Assembly (NCBI GenBank): GCA_025084515.1
Contig: JAJAGP010000886.1
Span: forward strand, 186,001-250,000
Length of the DNA: 64,000 bases
Origin: Ancistrus triradiatus
Lineage: Eukaryota; Chordata; Actinopteri; Siluriformes; Loricariidae
Direction of reading: 5' to 3'
The translations under genes and the position numbers were made by a program. Under the pieces are notes generated by a model. That model did no database searches, was not told the origin of the DNA, and was given only the letters and a program-made list of their open reading frames with translations. Positions 13,801 to 25,200 of the stretch are shown here, piece after piece (position 1 is the first letter of the stretch; every line of letters starts with the position of its first letter).

Positions 13801-16800
13801 AATGAAAGAACTCATTATTAATGAAAGCTCATTCAGCAATCAGCGTAATGTACGACATTACACCGTCACGCCTCCAGCTCTTTTTACACACAGCAAAAAC
13901 CGATGTAGTGAGAACATACCAAATTTTACAGGTAGACTACATACTACGATAATGACCTGTAATCGATGTATAGTGGGGAAAAAAAGTATCTAGTCAGCCA
14001 CTGTGTGTGAAGTTCTCCTACTTAGAAAGATGAGAGGTCTGTAATTTTCATCATAGGTACACTTCAACTATGAGACAACTTCTTTAAGAAGCTCTTCTGT
14101 CCTCCACTCGTTACCTGTATTAATGGCACCTGTTTGACCTCGTTATCTGTATAAAAGACACCTGTCCACAGCCTCAAACAGTCAGACTCCGGACTCAAAC
14201 ATGGCCAAGACTAAAGAGCTGTCGAAGGACACCAGGAAGAAAATTGTAGACCTGCAACAGGCTGGGAAGAGTGAATCTACAATAGGCAAGCAGGTCTCAA
14301 GGTAAGAAAATGGAACACATAGAAGACCATTAATAATCTCCCTCGATCTGGGGCTCCGTGCAAGATCTCATCCTGTGTGGTCAAAATGATCATGAGAACG
14401 GTAGGCAAAAATCCCAGAACTACACTGAGGGACCTGATGAATGACCAGCAGAGAGCTGGGACCAAAATAACAAGGCTACCATCAGTAACACACTATGCCA
14501 AGAGGGACTCAGATGCTGCAGTGCCACACGTGTCCCCCTGCTTAAGCCAGTACATGTTCAGACCCGTCTGAAGTTTGCCAGAGAGCATATGGATGATCCC
14601 GAAGAAGATTGGGAGAATATCATGTGGTCAGATGAAACCAAAATAGAACTTTCTGATAAAAACTCAACTCGCCGTGTTTGGAGGAAGAAGAATGCCGAGT
14701 TGCACCATACCTACTGTGAAGCATGGGGATGGAAACATCATGCTTTGGGGCTGTTTTCTGCAAAGGGGACATAACAACTGATCCGTGTTAAGGGAAGAAT
14801 GAACGGGGCCATGTATCGTGAGATTTTAAACCAAAACCACCTTCCAGCAGTGAGAGCATTGAAGATGGAATGTGGCTGGGTCTTCCAGCATGACAATGAT
14901 CCCAAACACTAGTGAGGTCTAGTAGCCTAGACCTCAACCCCATAGAAAATTTGTGGAGGGAGTTAAAGGTCTGCGTTGCCCAGCGACAGCCCCAATACAT
15001 CACTGCTCTAGAGAAGATCTGCATGAAGGAATTTGCCAAAATACCAGCTACAGTGTGTGCAAACATGAAGACATTTGACCACTGTCATTGTCAACAAAGG
15101 TTATGTTTTATTGAGAACTGAGTTGAACTTTTGTTATTGACCAAATACTTATTTTCCACCATGATTTACAATTAAATTCTTTAAAAATCCTACAATGTAG
15201 GATGATTTGTCTCTCATAGTTGAAGTGTACCTATGATGAAAATTACAGACCTCTCTCATCTTTCTAAGTAGGAGAACTTCACACAATCAGTGGCTGACTA
15301 AATACTTTTTTTGCCCCACTGAACATCGTCCTGTTCAGGTTAAATCATCTCTAGATTACCTCATAAAACGTTTACTACGAGTGTAAGAGAGTGAGAATGT
15401 AAAACTGAAGGTAGATTCTGTATACTAGGCAGTACATTTAATTGTTTTTAATAAATTTTCTTTTTTTCACCAAACACTTCAGTATGCATTGGCTTGAATT
15501 CACGGATTCTCAGCTCTCGGACACGCTTTTTAAAAAATTTTTTATGAACACATCCTGCACAGGCAAACGCCGGTAAACACTCAGAAGGCAGCGGATCACA
15601 ACAGGAAGCCGTTTGGCCGGGGCCGGTTTGCATCACGTCGAATCGCATCCTTCAACAACTGGGTCAAAGCTCTGACGTGGTTCTGAATGGGAATTAATGA
15701 AGAACAGAGCGTTCTGACGTTACCCTATCATCATCAGAGCATTATCTGTACGATAAGAGAGATCGCAAACATGACTCGTTTTAGACTAAGAAACTATAAA
15801 TGCTCCAGGAGTTTTGGAGTTTCCGATTTAAGCTTGGGCATCCTGTGTGGAAGTCACAAGCTTCCACACAGGCCCCCAAGCCCCCCCACCATGCCCGAGT
15901 CTGCGTTTGGATTGCTCCAGGAAAGGATCAGCCTTAGGTCACCCAACTGCTTCCTCCAATTGAGAGCAGGACAGAAGCTCCTTCTTGAGGGGTCGGGGCA
16001 TGCAGAATGGAAGATCGGATGTGGGAGATGATAAAGACTTGCTCTTATCTAGAACATCCCTAAACATTACCTTTACTTCTTTCGTTATAAACTCAATAGA
16101 AGCAGGGAAACACAATGTCGTGTTCACATAAATGATGTTACGAACTGACGTGTCTTTAACTTATTATTAGTAGTTTTAAAGATAAAAACGCTCAAGGCGC
16201 TGCACTTACCAAAGCAGTACTCGGCCTTTGGTCGCAGTTTGGTGGCATCGCTAACCTAAAGCAGCAAGGATTCCATCAAAGTTCTCATCACACACACACT
16301 GGTTATCAGAACGATCGCGAGTCAATAAAAGTTACCTTTGAAATGTAGGTGAGCTTGAGGGAGCCGACGTTGGGCGTGCCTTCTGGAAGGTTCTGTGAAC
16401 AGAAAGCATGCACACCTCATTAACACCGATGTATAATGGCTTTATAATGCCTCCGAGCAAATCATTTGCAGCATGCGAGTTTCCTGCGCCGTTTCAAAGA
16501 CGTGCCTGGAATCCACAGAACTGCGCAGCACAGTACGAAGGGTTTCAGAACTGTGCAGGGTGAAATATTCACCCCGGAGCTCAGGAGCGTTAATAAATCA
16601 CGACTCCGAGCTCTGGCTGAACAAAAAAATGTCTTCCAGGCTTGGACGGAGAAATCGAAGTGTCTAAAAGAACAAATCACGTTTGTCTGCAGTGTCAAAA
16701 CAAACAGAATGAGGCCTGAGCGGACGTTCTGTGCTCCGTCGGATTAGATCCGTACTGCTCGACTCACCTTCAGTACAAACGCCTACGAACGTGAAATTAT

Positions 16801-18013
16801 CCACTGATTAATATACAGAATTATAGAAACACAGGGTTCTGCAGGGCACCTGTTTTGTTCGCATTTGTGTTTTACTTACAAAGAAATGCAAACGGAATAT
16901 TTATTTGGTCGTACTTCAGCGAGACAAGCCTTGAAATTTGTAGCTTTCCTCAAGGCTTCTTTTCAATTTTTGACGAGATGTGATAAGGGGAACAGACAAA
17001 ATCTAGATAATGTGAGGGAAACATGGAAGCCCTCCTGTATGAGATCTTTATTTACCTACATATTTAACCTAAGACACAGAACAAGCAATGGAATTCAATC
17101 TAGGGCTGTGCCAAACAAACCGCAATATTTATTTTCGTGATATACTACATCGATTTTCAGCTCCAAATGGAGTGTAACGTACAATCTCCGCTCCTGTAGA
17201 TGGCGCAGTACAGTTTTGACTCAATTAGTCCTCTAAATTATCAACATGACCTCATTTTTTAAGACGACTCGGACCGTACTCCGTAACCTGCATTTCAGCT
17301 CTTTTTATATTTTCAGTTAACTATGTGGAATATCGCAATATAACGCAATACTCGTCGTATCACAATGTATCGTGATAGAACCGCATTGTGAAGTCCTTTC
17401 CAATACCCACCTCTAATTCAATCATTGTATTTTATTTAAGTCTTCTATATAGTCTTGCAATTACATTTTATACACATGTAGGTACAAACTTAAAATAAAA
17501 CGTACATTTCAGTTACTACAAATTAACTTTTATAACGTATTTCAGTAAGAACAGCTCAGAAGTTCTTCCCATAATGTTCCTTTGTTATTCATGACAATGT
17601 GCAATGACCAAAGTTGGAGAATTTCCTCACCCTGCCTTAAAAAAAGATTAACATTCAATTTTTCTAGTCCCATGTTTTGCTGAAGAAATTTACAAAGTGA
17701 AAGTAAAAAGAGAAATTAAACAAGTTTGTGCCAGTGCTCCTTGGTAAAAAGCTTACCCTAGATCCCTGATAAATAGAAAATGAACTAAGAAATGAGTAGC
17801 AATAACAATAATAGATGTAGTAGTAGCAAAATTAGTAGCCGTTACTAATAAATAATAAGCGATGTGGTGTACCTGCGGGTTGTCCATGTACCAGACCAGA
17901 CTCCCATCGAGCGAGTCCAGGATGAAGTAGCGGCGCAGGAATTTTCCGCTGTTCTCATTTTCCTCAATGTCCAGAAAGCCACAGATGCGGTTCTGTCGAT
18001 CCACGTAAGGCAT
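1841..18013 (-). CDS. plekha1: PLEKHA1 (TAPP1), tandem PH-domain adaptor, 3'-truncated by window edge
   Basis: Encodes the TAPP1 adaptor, whose C-terminal PH domain binds PtdIns(3,4)P2 at the plasma membrane (family knowledge). Coding exons in transcript order: 18013-17873 (begins MPYVDRQNRICGFLDIEENE), 16392-16336, 16255-16210, 13770-13673, 9313 to about 9186 or 9166, 7181-7041, 6269-6204, 3241-3177, 3044-2981, 1930-1841. PH1 covers the first four exons (NAGMRKFYLQANDKQDLVEW). PH2 starts at the CVKQGAV exon and ends in TDSPEDMHSWIKAISGAIVA. This wording fits PLEKHA1 better than PLEKHA2. Most exons have canonical GT-AG borders and matching phases. The untranslated part of the start exon reaches a CTCCTCAG acceptor at 18034. 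Oddities: the 6269-6204 exon is frame-slipped, and the donor of the exon ending near 9186 is weak. The C-terminal tail is not seen and should lie left of position 1. An upstream noncoding exon was not identified. Confidence 0.9.
2100..2900. other. AT-rich PLEKHA1 intron
   Basis: Very AT-rich sequence in which words such as TTTAAAATAAATAA and CACTTAAAATA recur at intervals of about 70-100 bp (for example 2340, 2510, 2585, 2640, 2720). This suggests an old, decayed tandem array. It ends in a long A run near 2848. No coding signal. Confidence 0.6.
6204..6269 (-). CDS. plekha1: PLEKHA1 PH2 exon with slipped reading frame
   Basis: This exon supplies the start of the second PH domain. Reading back from the clean donor (CTG then GTGAGT) gives TISYFKSDL, the expected PH2 strand. 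Read from the clean acceptor, the bases spell an NWKK...YFML-like segment only if the frame is shifted part way along. The exon is 66 nt where about 69 are expected, so small deletions cancel and leave it open but mistranslated over roughly 13 codons. Those codons carry the basic residues that contact the phosphoinositide in this family. Sequencing indels are the simplest explanation. Confidence 0.75.
6430..6660. repeat. Dispersed repeat, copy 1
   Basis: Contains GATGCACGTAATCCAGTCCA and GCCATAAAACCCAAAACACA. The first motif recurs at 11,810 and the second resembles a common fish repeat. Family not assigned. Confidence 0.45.
9408..10945 (+). mobile_element. Tc1-like transposon copy A (degenerate), PLEKHA1 intron
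   Basis: Terminal inverted repeats can be read at both ends. The left end has AAAAAAGTATTGTCCGCCAC and CATAGGTACACTTCAACTAT; the right end has ATAGTTGAAGTGTACCTATG and closes with ACTTTTTTGCCCCCTG. The transposase is broken. Its best piece, 10235-10798, shows the DDE core FQHDNDPKHTARATKEWLR and SPDLNPIENVWRELKV, while the N-terminal half is split by indels. It sits about 95 bp upstream of the acceptor of the PLEKHA1 exon ending at 9313, separated from it by an A-rich tract. Confidence 0.9.
10950..13660. other. PLEKHA1 intron, partly AT-rich
   Basis: No coding signal. It holds a dispersed repeat near 11650, and a strongly AT-rich block at 12780-13470 with repeated ATTTAAATA and AATACTTAATA words. 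Confidence 0.6.
11650..11910. repeat. Dispersed repeat, copy 2
   Basis: Shares GATGCACGTAATCCAGTC and ACACTCAAGGTGCAAACTTCC-like wording with the copy at 6430-6660, in the same orientation, with gaps. Both lie in PLEKHA1 introns. Confidence 0.45.
13971..15321 (+). mobile_element. Tc1-like transposon copy B (degenerate, internally deleted)
   Basis: Same family as copy A. The left TIR starts GTGGGGAAAAAAAGTATCTA and the right TIR ends AAATACTTTTTTTGCCCCAC. The transposase start codon region is visible at 14201 (ATGGCCAAGACTAAAGAGCT). The frame is broken repeatedly. Just after FQHDNDPKH (about 14890-14915) a block present in copy A is missing, removing the stretch before SLDLNPIENLWRELKV. It lies in the PLEKHA1 intron between the exons at 16255-16210 and 13770-13673. 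Confidence 0.92.
15842..15872. repeat. Perfect 12-bp hairpin in a PLEKHA1 intron
   Basis: CCTGTGTGGAAG at 15842-15853 pairs exactly with CTTCCACACAGG at 15861-15872 across a 7-nt loop. Confidence 0.9.
17100..17410. repeat. Possible hAT-type MITE
   Basis: The segment starts TAGGGCTGTGCCAAACAAAC. It includes ATATCGCAATATAACGCAAT and GTATCGTGATAGAACCGCAT, and ends CAATACCCACCTC. These resemble the ends of common fish hAT-type miniature elements, but no exact TIR or target duplication was established. Confidence 0.4.
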
Positions 18014-18039
18014 CGCTGGGTCTGCGCATCACACTGAGG

Positions 18040-19320
18040 AGGAGAGACAGTATCATGTATTCAGTGGACGAAGGCAGCAGTGGCCCGGACTGGGCAAATA
18101 CAAAGACGCTTGAGACGCCAATTGACCCTACACAATTCAGATCTAGGCCACCTTCAACACGTAAACAAACATGTTCGCATTTTCTGATGGTGCGATACAG
18201 GAACGTCTGTTGTTCCATCGCATTTTGGGAATCCAACCTGTCCTCAGAACTGCCTACAATCTCCGGAAGTCGTAACGTACCGGCACAGGAGCGCATTCAA
18301 CCCTCGACATTTCCCAGATCCATACAAACACAGACGCACTGCCAAAAAGGAGGGACGACCTCCTGCATCCGGAGTCTGTAATCAGACACCGCAGAGTTAT
18401 GGCTACACTTTACCACCTATACGGCCGAACGCAGGTGGGTCTTGACCCCAAATTCCCACCAACAAAAATATGACAGATGTTCTGCATCAGTGAAACCGGC
18501 CACAACTCTCCCCCACCAGTCCTGACTTCTCTCTCTGACTGGCTGAAGCAGACGCTTTGTTGGCTGTCGCTGCCCATATCTGACACTGACACTAATAATA
18601 GGCTGGTACGAGACGTGAGAAACTGAGCTTACAGTAGGTTTCGAGAAGTAAAACAGGAACGGTGTGTGGGCTGGTGGTTTTTTTAAAGGCAGGAAAGTAA
18701 TATCGGATCTCATCTCTTCACACTGAGATGCATGTTAGCGAAAGGTGCAAACCGCTCCCAGTATGTCCGGATGAAATACCAGGGACAGTGCTGTTTTGTT
18801 AAACCTACAAATCCCCCAAAACAATCATGACAAGATCTCCTAAATCCCATATTAGCTCTACTATGGATACAAGGAGTCGTTTCAGTAAATGGAGAGAAGG
18901 TTGAGCTCACGCCGTCCCCACCCTGTTGAACTCCTTGTGTCTGCAGAACACAAGAGCCTCCTTACATGAGGACACACTGCTTTTATGGTAACCCTGGCAT
19001 TACAATAGCAGGAACCACAAGCATAGACGCAGCCCAACACACACTTCCATTCACAATTCATGTTCGGTCTCTGCAAGCTCCAGATCAGACCTCCGTTATA
19101 AACCTCCATTACATGCAAGTGCTCTGGCTTGATTGCTGCATTAGAGTCATTAAGCGGTCATAACGATAAGCACAATACGCCTAAGCTACCACATACATTC
19201 ACAGATTTATTTGAAGAAGAACCGTTTACCACCCACGCAGTGATCAAACCCTTTTTTTGGAAACTAGCACAAAGAACTGGAGATGCATGAAGCTGGAGAG
19301 GCCTCAAAAAATCTTTAAAA
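18040..19320. other. Sequence upstream of PLEKHA1 start exon
   Basis: This should contain the 5' intron and possibly a noncoding exon of PLEKHA1. I see no supported exon. Scattered open frames have no recognisable domain. Confidence 0.4.
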
Positions 19321-19329
19321 GTATTTAAA

Positions 19330-19550
19330 GTGGATAACCTGCATCGATCACACATGTGCTGTGTTGGAGGTGACGATGATGGGAACGACAGAAGAGCTGC
19401 AGAAATCTGGTCACACTCAGCAAAACCTCATCCCAACTCTAAAGCACGGTGGAGGGAGCTCCATGCTCCATGGTCTGGGTTTTCATCAGTGAATGTACAT
19501 CAATACCTTTTGATCAAACCTCCCCCCCCCCCCCCTTTCCTTCCTTTTTT
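19330..19550 (+). mobile_element. Second Tc1-type fragment (transposase middle)
   Basis: The bases CTAAAGCACGGTGGAGGGAG correspond to the TLKHGGGS motif conserved before the second aspartate region of Tc1 transposases. They are followed by CCATGGTCTGGG-type sequence. It differs from copies A-C and ends in a C/T homopolymer at about 19520-19555. Confidence 0.55.
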
Positions 19551-19553
19551 TTT

Positions 19554-20312
19554 CCCAATCATAGGTACACTTCAACTATGAGAGATAAAATGACAAAAAA
19601 AAAATACAGGAAATGACAGTGGGAGGGATGGTTGAAGAACCGAATTGTTAAAAGCATGGTAGACAATAATGTTTAAAAGTAGAAACTTTTGGAGCCTGAC
19701 CGGAGGGAAGGGAAGGCCAGAGCGGGTTGGGAGTGATAGGACGTGGAGAAATTTTAGCAGTTGTCGTCCTTTTTATGCTTACTGATGTTAACTTTAATCC
19801 ATATATTTTTAGTCTATATTTGTCCCACCACGAGAGAGGGAGTTGCAATTAAATTTCGTTGTGCAAGTGTACAAGTACAATGTGCATTGACAATAAAGTT
19901 CATTCATTCAATATCATGTGGTCAGATGAAACCAAAATAGAACTTGGTTGGTAAAAACTCAACTCGTCTCTAGAGGAGATCTGCATGGAGGAATGGGCCA
20001 AAATACCAGCTACAGTGTGTGCCAACCTGGTGAAGACTTACAGAAAACGTTTGACCTCTGTCATTGCCAACAAAGGTTATGTTACAAAGTATTGAGTTGA
20101 ACTTTTGTTATTGACCAAATACTTATTTTCCACCATAACTTACAATTAAATTCTTTTAAAAAAATCCTACAATGTGATTTCCTGGATTTTTTTCTCATTT
20201 TGTCTCTCATAGTTGAAGTGTACCTATGATGAAAATTACAGACCTCTCTCATCTTTCTACGTAGGAGAACTTGCACAATCAGTGGCTGACTAAATACTCT
20301 TCTGCCCCACTG
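19554..20312 (+). mobile_element. Tc1-like copy C, 5' remnant and 3' end
   Basis: This is the same family again, heavily deleted. An inner TIR piece (AGGTACACTTCAACTATGAG) is at about 19563. An unrelated insert follows, ending in AATAAAGTTCATTCATTC at about 19910. The transposase then resumes with TCATGTGGTCAGATGAAACC, jumps to the C-terminal region, and finishes with a full right TIR ending CTGCCCCACTGTA. Confidence 0.85.
19640..19910 (+). repeat. Unclassified retroelement-like tail
   Basis: The 3' part (AATTTCGTTGTGCAAGTG, then TGACAATAAAGTTCATTCAT) looks like a non-LTR retrotransposon end with a short tandem tail. It interrupts Tc1 copy C, so it is the younger insertion. Confidence 0.4.
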
Positions 20313-21094
20313 TACACACTAAAGGACTGATGGCTCGAGTTCATAAATCTGAACTTGATTAAGCAGAACCACAGGCAGAATTAGCAGAGAAAACCATAGA
20401 TAACAACTAATTAAAAATTACAGCCTTATATTTCCAAGACCGAGCATCAGAGGGAGGATAAAAGCCGAGAGGATCAAGGAAACCTTTGGAGTAATATGAG
20501 ATGTGATTTGTAATAAGTCGCATCACCCACAGAGAGTGTTAACCTTGGCTACTTCATGAGTAAAGGTGGATGGAAATGCCAGTCGGTTCTCTGGAAATGC
20601 TGGTGAATAAAACCATATGAAGAAAGTCCCATAATGCAATACTGAAATTCCACAACGAAAAATAGTCACATGGCTACAGTCTTGTGATCAAATATTACCC
20701 CATTAAACCACTTCCAGAAACAAAACGCTTTATTATAAGCACTGGACTGGTGTATAGACATGGTCTTACTACTGTACTGTACTACTACTACTACTACTAC
20801 ATTTCCCAGAATGACTATGCTCGGATTTGCTCTCTTTTTGCACGGTGAAAATGTGCGTGTTTTTCAAAGCTCAGGCATAACACAACACAGCACCAGTTCT
20901 CTCAAAGGAATGGCCAAACTTGTAAACCTTGAGGCAGATGGGCCACAACAGCAGCAGCTAAGAACAGGACACCAAAGCTACAGTGTCCACTTTGTGAATG
21001 AATCTCTTTTTGCTGTGGCAGAAAAGAAAAATCCGCATTTCACCAACAGTTCAGCTCTAATGTTTTTTTCTAACACCAGTCAAGCACGGCTTAA

Positions 21095-21373
21095 ATGCCA
21101 AGGTCTGACCCGTTACTGACCGCGACCCTTTACAGCCACAATTGTACCATCTTCCAGCATGACAATATGCTTGGTCACAAAGGAGAGTGCAGTTCCATGA
21201 GCGTGAACAATGAGTTTACTGTACTTCAGTGGTCTCCACAGTCACCAGATCTGAACCAGTGGAGCCTCTTTGGGAATGTGGTAGAACGGCAGATTTGCAG
21301 CCTGACCGTTCAGCTGACAAAGCGATTGATGACGCGAACACGTCAACACGGACCACAGTGGTTCCAGCACTGA
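21095..21373 (+). mobile_element. Tc1-type transposase C-terminal fragment
   Basis: The translated piece contains TIFQHDNMLGHKGE and LQWSPQSPDLNQWSLFGNVVE, which are the second Asp and the SPDLNP block of a DD34E transposase. The E/W region is degenerate and no TIRs are evident. It is a different subfamily from copies A-C. Confidence 0.8.
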
Positions 21374-21379
21374 TCTGAA

Positions 21380-22520
21380 TTCATACCATGAAGCAGTTCA
21401 ACTTTTGACTGAAGAAAATGTTCTGAGAAGAAAGAAAAAAAAACGTCCTTTAGAATGTCCTCATTTCAATTTTCCTGCGCCAACGCCAACAAGATGCAGA
21501 GCAAATAGGTCTGAAGGTCTCCTATGTGGACCCTCCTCTTCACCTTACCTTACGTTATCAAAAGGGCTTCAGTAAAAGGACCAGGATGATAATTTCTTAT
21601 ATGGGACTTTGGGATTGGGAACAGGACTACACGTCCAAAAGTTTGCATACTTAAGACTTTGGTCATTAAAGTGAACAGACGTTGATCGAATGGACGTTAA
21701 ACCATATCACCTACGCATCACAGGGGATCAACTGGAAAACACTGTATATCAAATCCAACCCAAGACAAACTGGCACAGCCCTAATAAAATCTGCTGGATC
21801 ATCTACCTTTTTTTAAATCTCTATATAAAAATTTAATTGTCGCAGCTTTTTCAAGACCCATTAGAACCCAGTACTGAACCGTGAGAAATCATCAGAGGAA
21901 CCTAGAGTGAAACATAATAGGACTTTCTGACCGGTGTCCGTGTTCAATCCCTCACTCAGACTCTTCCAGCAGCTACCTGGACTCGGAGAAACCGGAGAAG
22001 CAGACGTGCAGGAGATCTGTTAAACACATTTCTGGGTCTTAATGCACATCCTGCTGAGCTGAGAGGAGAATAAGCTGGAACCGAACATGTAATGCATCCA
22101 GTCGTGTCTGATTACCGGGGTATAAAGTAACTGGAGTGCAGCTTCAAAAGAAATGCAGTAGCGAGAAAGTTTGGGAAGCCTTTGGATTTACGGGATTTTT
22201 TTTTTTTTTTACTTTTATTAAAGCGGGAAGATAATGTCCAAAAGTGATGAGACACCAGAAGTCGAGTCTTCGCAATCAGAGATCCAAGAATCCATAACAA
22301 AATGTCGTGCTCCATCACCCGATGCTTAAAGAAGATAAATGATCGACAAGACTGAGTAACTAAGGACCACAGTGATTTAAAACAAGAAAAACTATCATCT
22401 GGAATCAAAAATCGGTCTTACTCCCATCAAGACACTTCCCAATGACCTGAAGAAGGTTGAGACCCAAGACTGGTCTAAATTTCCCCTCAAAGTTTAGCAT
22501 GTCTGATCAGGAGTTATTGG
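21380..22520. other. Noncoding, nothing recognised
   Basis: Apart from a T-rich run near 22197 and short A runs, no gene, RNA or classified repeat can be supported here. No MTMR6 exon was found on the minus strand. Confidence 0.4.
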
Positions 22521-22523
22521 ATA

Positions 22524-23157
22524 TACACTGCTCGAAAAAAATAAAGGGAACACTTAAAGAAAATATAACTCCAAGTAAATCAAACTTCTGTGAAATCAAA
22601 CTGTCCACTTAGGAAGCAACACTGACAGTGCTAGACCTCATGTGGCTGGAGTGTGTCAGCAGTTCCTGCAAGATGAAGGCACTGAAGCTATGGACTGGCC
22701 CGCCCGTTCCCCAGACCTGAATCCGATTGAGCACATCTGGGACATCATGTCTCGCTCCATCCACCAACGTCACGTTGCACCACAGACTGTCCAGGAGTTG
22801 GTGGATGCTTTAGTCTACGTCTGGGAGGAGATCCTTCAGGAGACCATCCGCCACCTCATCAGGAGCATGCCCAGGTGTTGTAGGGAGGTCATACAGGCAC
22901 ATGGAGGCCACACACAGTACTGAGCCTCATTTTGACTTGTTTTAAGGACATTACATCAGAGTTGGATCAGCCTGTAGTGCGTTTTTCCACTTTAATTTTG
23001 TGTGCGACTCCAAATCCAGGCCTCCATTGGTTAATAAATTTGATTTCCATTGATGATTTTTGCGTGATTTTGTTGTCAGCACATTCAACTTTGTACAGAA
23101 CAAAGTATTCAATGAGAATATTTCATTCATTCAGATCTAGGATGTGTTATTTGAGTG
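22524..23157 (+). mobile_element. Non-autonomous Tc1-like element cut by N gap
   Basis: The left terminus is TACACTGCTCGAAAAAAATA. About 100 bp later the sequence jumps into the transposase C-terminus (22642-22923), an open 93-codon stretch with DWPARSPDLNPIEHIWDIMS. The part that should become the right terminus ends TTATTTGAGTG exactly where the N run begins. The matching right end would continue as the reverse complement of the left end, so the gap starts inside a TIR. Confidence 0.85.
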
Positions 23158-23257
23158 NNNNNNNNNNNNNNNNNNNNNNNNNNNNNNNNNNNNNNNNNNN
23201 NNNNNNNNNNNNNNNNNNNNNNNNNNNNNNNNNNNNNNNNNNNNNNNNNNNNNNNNN
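23158..23257. other. Assembly gap, 100 N
   Basis: Exactly 100 N, the conventional filler for unknown size. The left flank is the inner right TIR of the Tc1-like element that starts at 22524. The right flank (GGGTTCACAAACTTTCAAGC then ATCACTGTA) is the outer end of a different Tc1-like family, the one found complete at 53089-54580. Confidence 0.98.
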
Positions 23258-23332
23258 TGATCATGTTTTATGTCATATTTATGCAGAAATATAGACAATT
23301 CTGAAGGGTTCACAAACTTTCAAGCATCACTG
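23258..23332 (+). mobile_element. Right terminus of a Tc1-like element (family of the 53-kb copy)
   Basis: TGATCATGTTTTATGTCATA through CAAGCATCACTGTA closely matches 54509-54580, the right end of the element in the ZDHHC20 intron. Only the last 75 bp lie on this side of the gap. Confidence 0.75.
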
Positions 23333-24412
23333 TATTTGTGAGCGAGTATGGGAATAAGTTATTCATATGAGCAACTGGAAGCAGAAATGTGCTGAACTCA
23401 GTTTCCCAAAAACATCATGAGAGCCTCTTAACTGGTAGAGGCAGGATGTACCATGATTCTTGCCCTAGCGAGTAACTATGATCTTTGTTCTGCAATGTTT
23501 TGGGGAAATTCAAACTTGTTCAGCTGATTTTGTACTAAACAGTACAAGTGTTCCTTAATTAGCACAGTCAAACAATGAGTCATACGCTTAATTGCCTTAA
23601 CCGTGATTAACTGCATTACTGCTTAACACTAAAGCAACAGTTAATACATAGCCATACGACTAGCCAATATAAGCATCAATCAAATGCCATTATTATTTTT
23701 AATAATTCAATCACATATATTCATCATGTCTTATCTTGTCTGCTGCATCGCAACATTTCACCACCACATTGCCAATGAGTGTCCAGAAAACAAAGTTCGA
23801 TGTCACCCAGTGATGAGCCAATCCCAAATCGTTCACTGTCCCTCAACAATTCTGTTCCCTTCGTTGCAATAAATGTTCATGAGTGTAGAAGTACCATCAC
23901 TGTTACTAGGATGTATTATGTTATTAGTAAAGAGTCCAAAAACCTGATTTATCACAGGAAGCTAGGTAACACGACAGTACATAAAAAAATTAAATTAGGA
24001 ACATGTTCTTCAACTGTTGGATATAACTCCCTCAAGCCATAAATTAAAGTGTATCCATTTATGATTTGCCCCAAGCATCCCCACAATCAGGAGCAAACAT
24101 GTTATGTTAGGTAAGTAAACTAATACAACTAATATAATTAAACAGATAGAAATTTGGTAAACAATAACAGTCATAAGCTATATGAGAGCATTAGTACAGA
24201 GCTTGTAACCTATACCATATCTTTCAGTGTTGCTGCACAACCCAAGTCAACAGACCGTGTCAAAATCACACACCTCAAACTGTAACGACAGCGAGCTGGA
24301 TAAACTAGAAATGTCATTTTGTCTGAGCAAGTCACTTCTGGCAATCTGAAGTCTGCAGAAAAAAAATATTTTTCAAGATCTAGTAATGACAAAATCATAT
24401 TTTTGTATACAT

Positions 24413-24640
24413 ACTATATAGACAAAAGTATTGGGACACCTACAGAAGCTTTTATGATATCCCGTTGTAAATACCTAGGCAGTACATTGTTCCTGCTAGG
24501 ATTTTTTTCAGCAGGAGCAACAGCACAACCCCCTCAATGTTATTTACATCCATTTATCAACATCGTTTTAGGCATGGCATGGTTTGGCTTATCAGTGCAC
24601 ATGACAAGATAAAGCTACAGGAATATACTGTGTGTTGTAA
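24413..24640 (+). mobile_element. Tc1/mariner left-end fragment
   Basis: The segment starts TATAGACAAAAGTATTGGGA followed by CACCT, a terminal sequence shared by many fish Tc1-like elements. No inverted partner end is seen downstream, so it is a truncated piece. Confidence 0.5.
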
Positions 24641-25024
24641 TGAAATTAAAGCAAGAGCCCACAGACTGGATTCTGGATTATGCTGATGAATCATTCATTA
24701 TAATAACCGAAGTTTATTCCACTGATACACTAAGAGCCTGTGGCTCATCATAATTATCTCCCGCAATTTAGATTGCACGAACAAAACAGACTGTGAATCA
24801 CTGATCCGGTGGGGATGCATTGTGGAAATCCATTTGCAGAAGGGTTCTGTGATCACAGACTATGGTTAAGAGTTCATATCGCTGTCCTCCTACATTTCCC
24901 AGCATGCCATGCGCAGCCAACATGTTTTCCTTACCTCAAAGTGTAACATAATCAAACTAACCTTGTTCCACTTGGCCAACTCAGTTGTGTCATAAGTACA
25001 TAACGCCTTGCTTTCACGTAATCA

Positions 25025-25200
25025 CATGTGGTGTGAGAAAAGTTTGTGAACCCTTTGGATCACCTGTGATATAGCATTGGTTTCCCACACATTTTCCCAG
25101 CTGGACTATGAATGATTAATGAAGACACGATGAAACAAATGCTGGTGTGGTGTTACTTTAGGCAGAATAAAGACAGGGATAAAGGTCAGACCGTATGACT
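25025..25200 (+). mobile_element. Possible Tc1-type non-autonomous fragment
   Basis: The stretch GTGAGAAAAGTTTGTGAACC then CTTTGGATCACCTG resembles terminal sequence of Tc1-type elements. No second terminus is recognised. Confidence 0.3.

Noticed and set aside
22642..22923. Open 93-codon frame as a small protein gene
   Set aside because: It is the transposase C-terminus of a deleted Tc1-like element with its own left terminus at 22524.
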